A stretch of 64,000 nt of DNA from AEGEAN-183 sp964342745. Lineage in GTDB: Bacteria > Pseudomonadota > Gammaproteobacteria > Magnimaribacterales > Magnimaribacteraceae. This document shows, piece by piece, positions 61,362-64,000 of the stretch. The notes below the pieces were generated by a model. That model had not been told where the DNA came from and made no database searches. It saw nothing but the letters and a program-made list of their open reading frames with translations. How positions within the stretch are numbered: position 1 is the stretch's first letter; every line of letters begins with the position of its first letter. The DNA lies in assembly GCA_964342745.1 (NCBI GenBank), contig CAYFFW010000004.1, forward strand, positions 5,704 to 69,703, in the 5' to 3' direction. Both the position numbers and the translations under genes were made by a program.

Positions 61362-61837
61362 AAAGAGTAGTCGCTTTATTAATGGAAAATCAGCCAGGGG
61401 CTTTATCTCGTGTGGTTGGGTTATTTTCTCAAAGAGGTTACAACATAGAATCTTTAATAGTTGCTCCAACCGAAGATCCTTCATTATCAAGGTTAACTAT
61501 GACAACAGAAGGTGATGCTGCCGTAGTCGAACAAATTACTAAACAACTAAATAAACTTATTGATGTAGTTAAAGTTATAGATTTATCCTTAGATAAATAC
61601 GACGGAAGAGAACTTTTACTTATTAAATTAGAAGCCTCACCAAATACTAAGTCCGAAGTAGAGAAATTAGGAGGTAAAGTTTTATTTAGCAATGATAGTC
61701 TTCTAAACGCAGAGTTTGTAGGAAGTTCTGAAGATTTAGACAAGGTAGTAAATTCTTTATCTAAGTTAAAGCCCTTAGAGGTAGTAAGAACTGGGCTATC
61801 AGGTATATCCTCTACATCTAAGACTTTAACTATTTAG
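61358..61837 (+). CDS. ilvH: Acetolactate synthase small (regulatory) subunit
   Basis: ACT-domain subunit that activates IlvB and gives valine feedback inhibition. The opening VALLMENQPGALSRVVGLFSQRGYNIESL is the ACT domain with the valine-site glycines and Asn. About 159 residues, close to E. coli IlvH (163). The ATG at 61358 forms an ATGA overlap with the ilvB stop; the TTG two codons earlier is less likely. Confidence 0.96.
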   Translation: MKRVVALLMENQPGALSRVVGLFSQRGYNIESLIVAPTEDPSLSRLTMTTEGDAAVVEQITKQLNKLIDVVKVIDLSLDKYDGRELLLIKLEASPNTKSEVEKLGGKVLFSNDSLLNAEFVGSSEDLDKVVNSLSKLKPLEVVRTGLSGISSTSKTLTI

Positions 61838-61852
61838 TTTCTGGAGAATATT

Positions 61853-62884
61853 ATGCAAATTTATTATGACAAAGATGCTGACCTTAAATCTCTTAAAGAT
61901 AAGAGAATAGTTGTTGTTGGTTATGGCTCTCAGGGTCATGCTCATGCCAATAACTTAAAAGATTCTGGTATGAATGTGATTGTTGCTTTAAGAAAGGATT
62001 CTTCATCTTGGCAAAAAGCAGAGGAAGCTGGATTCGAAGTTTCTGAAGTTAAGGAAGCGGTAAAGGAAGCTGACTTGGTGATGCTTTTAATGCCGGATGA
62101 GCTTCAATCTTCTACTTATGTTTCTGAAATAAATAACAACATAAAAAAAGACGCAGTTTTGGCCTTTGCACATGGATTTAATATTCATTTTGAAATGATA
62201 GTTCCCAGAGGCGACCTTGATGTAGTTATGATAGCTCCAAAGGGACCAGGTCATACAGTCAGATCTCAATATGTTGAAGGTGCAGGAGTTCCTTGTTTAA
62301 TTGCAATTCATAAAGACGTTTCCGGAAATGCTAAAAATCTAGCCTTAGCTTATGCATCGGCTATTGGCTCTGGAAGAGCAGGGATCATAGAAACTAATTT
62401 TAAAGATGAGACCGAAACAGATTTATTTGGTGAACAAGCTGTCCTTTGTGGAGGTTTAACCTCTCTTATTCAGGCAGGTTATGAAGTTCTTGTAGAAGCT
62501 GGGTACCCACCTGAGATGGCTTATTTTGAATGTTTACATGAGGTTAAGTTAATAGTGGATTTAATCTATGAAGATGGATTGCAAAATATGCGTTATAGCA
62601 TATCCAATACAGCTGAATATGGAGATTATACCAGTGGACCAAAAGTAATAACGGAAGAGACCAAAGACGAAATGAGAGCAATCCTTAAGAGAATTCAATC
62701 AGGAGAATTTGCAGAAAAGTTTATGTCTGATTGCAGGCAGAGTAATGATGGTAAGGGCGGTCCTGAGATGAAAAATTATAGAGAACAAGCTTCCTCACAC
62801 CCAATAGAAGAAGTTGGTAGAGAACTGAGGGCGATGATGCCATGGATCGCCAAAAATAAATTAGTTGATAAGGAAAAAAATTAG
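61853..62884 (+). CDS. ilvC: Ketol-acid reductoisomerase (class I)
   Basis: Mg- and NADPH-dependent second enzyme of branched-chain amino acid synthesis. Rossmann motif GYGSQGHAHANNLKDSG, phosphate-binding ALRKDSSSW (the Arg and Ser run points to NADPH), and the knotted C-terminal domain with DLFGEQAVLCGG and YEVLVEAGYPPEMAYFE. Length 343 marks the short class I enzyme. GGAG lies before the ATG, 15 bases after ilvH. Confidence 0.97.
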   Translation: MQIYYDKDADLKSLKDKRIVVVGYGSQGHAHANNLKDSGMNVIVALRKDSSSWQKAEEAGFEVSEVKEAVKEADLVMLLMPDELQSSTYVSEINNNIKKDAVLAFAHGFNIHFEMIVPRGDLDVVMIAPKGPGHTVRSQYVEGAGVPCLIAIHKDVSGNAKNLALAYASAIGSGRAGIIETNFKDETETDLFGEQAVLCGGLTSLIQAGYEVLVEAGYPPEMAYFECLHEVKLIVDLIYEDGLQNMRYSISNTAEYGDYTSGPKVITEETKDEMRAILKRIQSGEFAEKFMSDCRQSNDGKGGPEMKNYREQASSHPIEEVGRELRAMMPWIAKNKLVDKEKN

Positions 62885-62889
62885 TTCAA

Positions 62890-63672
62890 GTGTCAAAAAA
62901 ACCTGAAAATTTAGACCTTTATGACGAACATGAAGAGGTTGTGTCTGAAGGAGGAAAAAAAGTCAGAAGAAGAGGAATCTATCTTTTACCTAATCTTTTA
63001 ACAACGGCTTCCTTGTTTTCGGGTTTCTTTTCAATAATATCTTCTATTGAAGGAAACTTTATTTATGCAGGAGCAGCTGTATTTGTTTCTCAAATACTTG
63101 ATGGTTTGGATGGAAGAGTAGCAAGATTAGCTAAAGCTGAAAGCCAATTCGGAGCTCAATTTGATAGTCTTTGCGATGTTATTTCTTTTGGGTTGGCACC
63201 CGCTATTTGTATATTTTTGTGGGGCTTAGATTCTTTAGGTCAAGCGGGGTGGGTTTTATCTTTTCTATTCGTAGCATGCGCTGCACTGAGACTAGCTAGA
63301 TTCAATGCGAACATAGGTTCAGAGGATAAGTTCTTTAAAGGTCTTCCAAGCCCAGTGGCCGCAGGTTTTATTGCTTATTACGTTTGGTATCTAAGTTCTT
63401 TGGGGTTACAAGATGAAAATCTATTTCCAGCTCTGACTATTATGAGCGCATGCATCACAGGCGTAGTAGCAACATTGATGGTGATAAATATTCCTTATTA
63501 CAGCTTTAAAGAAATAGAAATGAAAAGAAGAGTTCCTTTCTTTTCTATCTTAATGGTGGTATTTATTTTCGCATTAATCTCTTTAGATCCTCCTTTAGTC
63601 CTTCTAACTTGTGCTTTTCTTTATATTTTGTCTGGTCCAATTATTTGGGTAGTAAAAAGCTTACGCAACTAA
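62890..63672 (+). CDS. pssA: CDP-diacylglycerol-serine O-phosphatidyltransferase
   Basis: Integral membrane enzyme making phosphatidylserine, precursor of phosphatidylethanolamine. The CDP-alcohol phosphotransferase motif D-G-x2-A-R-x8-G-x3-D-x3-D is seen from LDGLDGRVARLA to FDSLCDV. Several hydrophobic helices follow. The start is GTG at 62890, 5 bases after ilvC. The ilvB-ilvH-ilvC-pssA order is conserved in Pseudomonas. Confidence 0.95.
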   Translation: MSKKPENLDLYDEHEEVVSEGGKKVRRRGIYLLPNLLTTASLFSGFFSIISSIEGNFIYAGAAVFVSQILDGLDGRVARLAKAESQFGAQFDSLCDVISFGLAPAICIFLWGLDSLGQAGWVLSFLFVACAALRLARFNANIGSEDKFFKGLPSPVAAGFIAYYVWYLSSLGLQDENLFPALTIMSACITGVVATLMVINIPYYSFKEIEMKRRVPFFSILMVVFIFALISLDPPLVLLTCAFLYILSGPIIWVVKSLRN

Positions 63673-63689
63673 CCTATTCATTGTAAGAT
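63661..63689 (+). promoter_or_regulatory. Candidate promoter of tRNA-Ile
   Basis: TTACGC (63661-63666), inside the end of pssA, and TAAGAT (63684-63689) are separated by 17 bases. The bases after the -10, CGCCC, are a GC-rich discriminator of the kind found at stringently controlled stable-RNA promoters. The -35 match is weak. Confidence 0.35.
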
Positions 63690-63706
63690 TCGCCCTCCAC
63701 ACAAGT

Positions 63707-63784
<78 letters not shown>

Positions 63785-63837
63785 GTTTCCTCAAGTTACA
63801 TAAGGGTTTCAAGAAAACTTTTCTTAGAAAATAAAGA

Positions 63838-63861
63838 TAGGGGGCTAATAGGCGCCCCCTA
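63838..63861 (-). terminator. Terminator-like hairpin after the partial reverse-strand gene
   Basis: TAGGGGGC (63838-63845) pairs perfectly with GCCCCCTA (63854-63861) around an 8-base loop. On the reverse strand it is followed by the U-rich run ATCTTTATTTTC. It lies 6 bases after the stop of the gene cut by the window edge, and is the strongest GC hairpin I see in any gap. Confidence 0.65.
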
Positions 63862-63867
63862 AAGTCC

Positions 63868-64000
63868 TTAAGGATAAAAAGGGTTATCGGTTATATAGGC
63901 AGGAAGATCAGTAGATCTTTTAGTTCTGCAAACCTTTGGACTTTTTATTTTCTTAAGGGATTTTCTGACTACACGATTGATTATTCGTGCTTCTTCATAT
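63868..64000 (-). CDS. C-terminal end of a gene cut by the window edge
   Basis: An open frame enters from the right edge and ends in TAA at 63868-63870. The visible 43 residues run from YEEARIINRVVRKSLKK, strongly basic, through SPKVCRTKRSTDLP to the end AYITDNPFYP. There is no start codon in the window, so it is partial at the 5' end. The terminator-like hairpin just after the stop supports a real gene. I do not recognise the family. Confidence 0.6.
   Translation of the reverse strand, partial: YEEARIINRVVRKSLKKIKSPKVCRTKRSTDLPAYITDNPFYP

Noticed and set aside
63811..63825. AAGAAAACTTTTCTT palindrome after tRNA-Ile as a forward terminator
   Set aside because: Pure A/T-rich stem of about 5 pairs once a loop is allowed, and no T-tract follows.

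Overview
The window is 64 kb of a compact, AT-rich bacterial chromosome that reads as a gammaproteobacterium. Supporting this are ParE/ParC, Mpl, LptE, BamD next to RluD and YfiH, trxA-rho, aroQ-accB-accC, ilvBHC-pssA, and a proA-nadD-rsfS-rlmH-mrdA-rodA-mltB-dacA block whose order matches Pseudomonas. Low GC, very short intergenic gaps, many overlapping genes, convergent genes whose stop codons almost touch, and lipid/terpenoid enzymes (P450, acyl-CoA dehydrogenase, CoA transferase, carotenoid oxygenase) suggest a streamlined marine oligotroph of the SAR86 kind. That placement is inference. I see no insertion sequence, prophage, integrase, CRISPR array or rRNA gene.

Layout. 0-6.5 kb: coaD, mutM, a TolC-like protein, thiC, a Prx5-type peroxiredoxin and a P450. 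6.5-13.5 kb: a 51-residue membrane protein, parE-parC, a hotdog thioesterase, an aldo/keto reductase and a membrane-anchored metallo-beta-lactamase-fold protein. 13.5-28 kb: argD, DUF2244, a lipoprotein esterase / CoA transferase / acyl-CoA dehydrogenase operon, a second thioesterase, a saccharopine-dehydrogenase-like protein, a PPi-type phosphofructokinase, mpl, a dipeptidase, a Lon-N-like protein, a medium-chain reductase, a carotenoid oxygenase and a DedA protein. 28-36.7 kb: the cell-elongation block, proA to a class IV aminotransferase. 36.7-43.4 kb, reverse strand: aroQ-accB-accC-leuS-lptE-holA, preceded by a DsbD alpha domain standing alone. 43.4-49.8 kb: a PCuAC copper-chaperone lipoprotein, an orphan double-ATPase ABC protein, ilvD, trxA, rho, a two-helix membrane protein and rsmD. 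49.8-55 kb: a flavin reductase and two tandem paralogous outer-membrane barrel proteins. 55-59.5 kb: bamD, rluD, pgeF, a beta-hydroxyacid dehydrogenase and a glycerate-kinase-like protein. 59.6-64 kb: ilvB-ilvH-ilvC-pssA, tRNA-Ile(GAT), and the C-terminal end of a reverse-strand gene cut by the window edge.

How the genes fit together. Branched-chain amino acid synthesis is covered by ilvBHC plus ilvD. Wall synthesis and recycling are represented by mrdA, rodA, mltB, dacA, a putative D-amino acid aminotransferase and mpl. Envelope assembly is represented by LptE and BamD.

The most unusual spots are the DsbD alpha-only gene, which overlaps a PCuAC gene head to head at the position where Pseudomonas has full-length dipZ; the tandem 770-residue barrel paralogs; the absence of room for terminators at every convergent junction; and -10 elements placed so close to start codons that several mRNAs may be leaderless.
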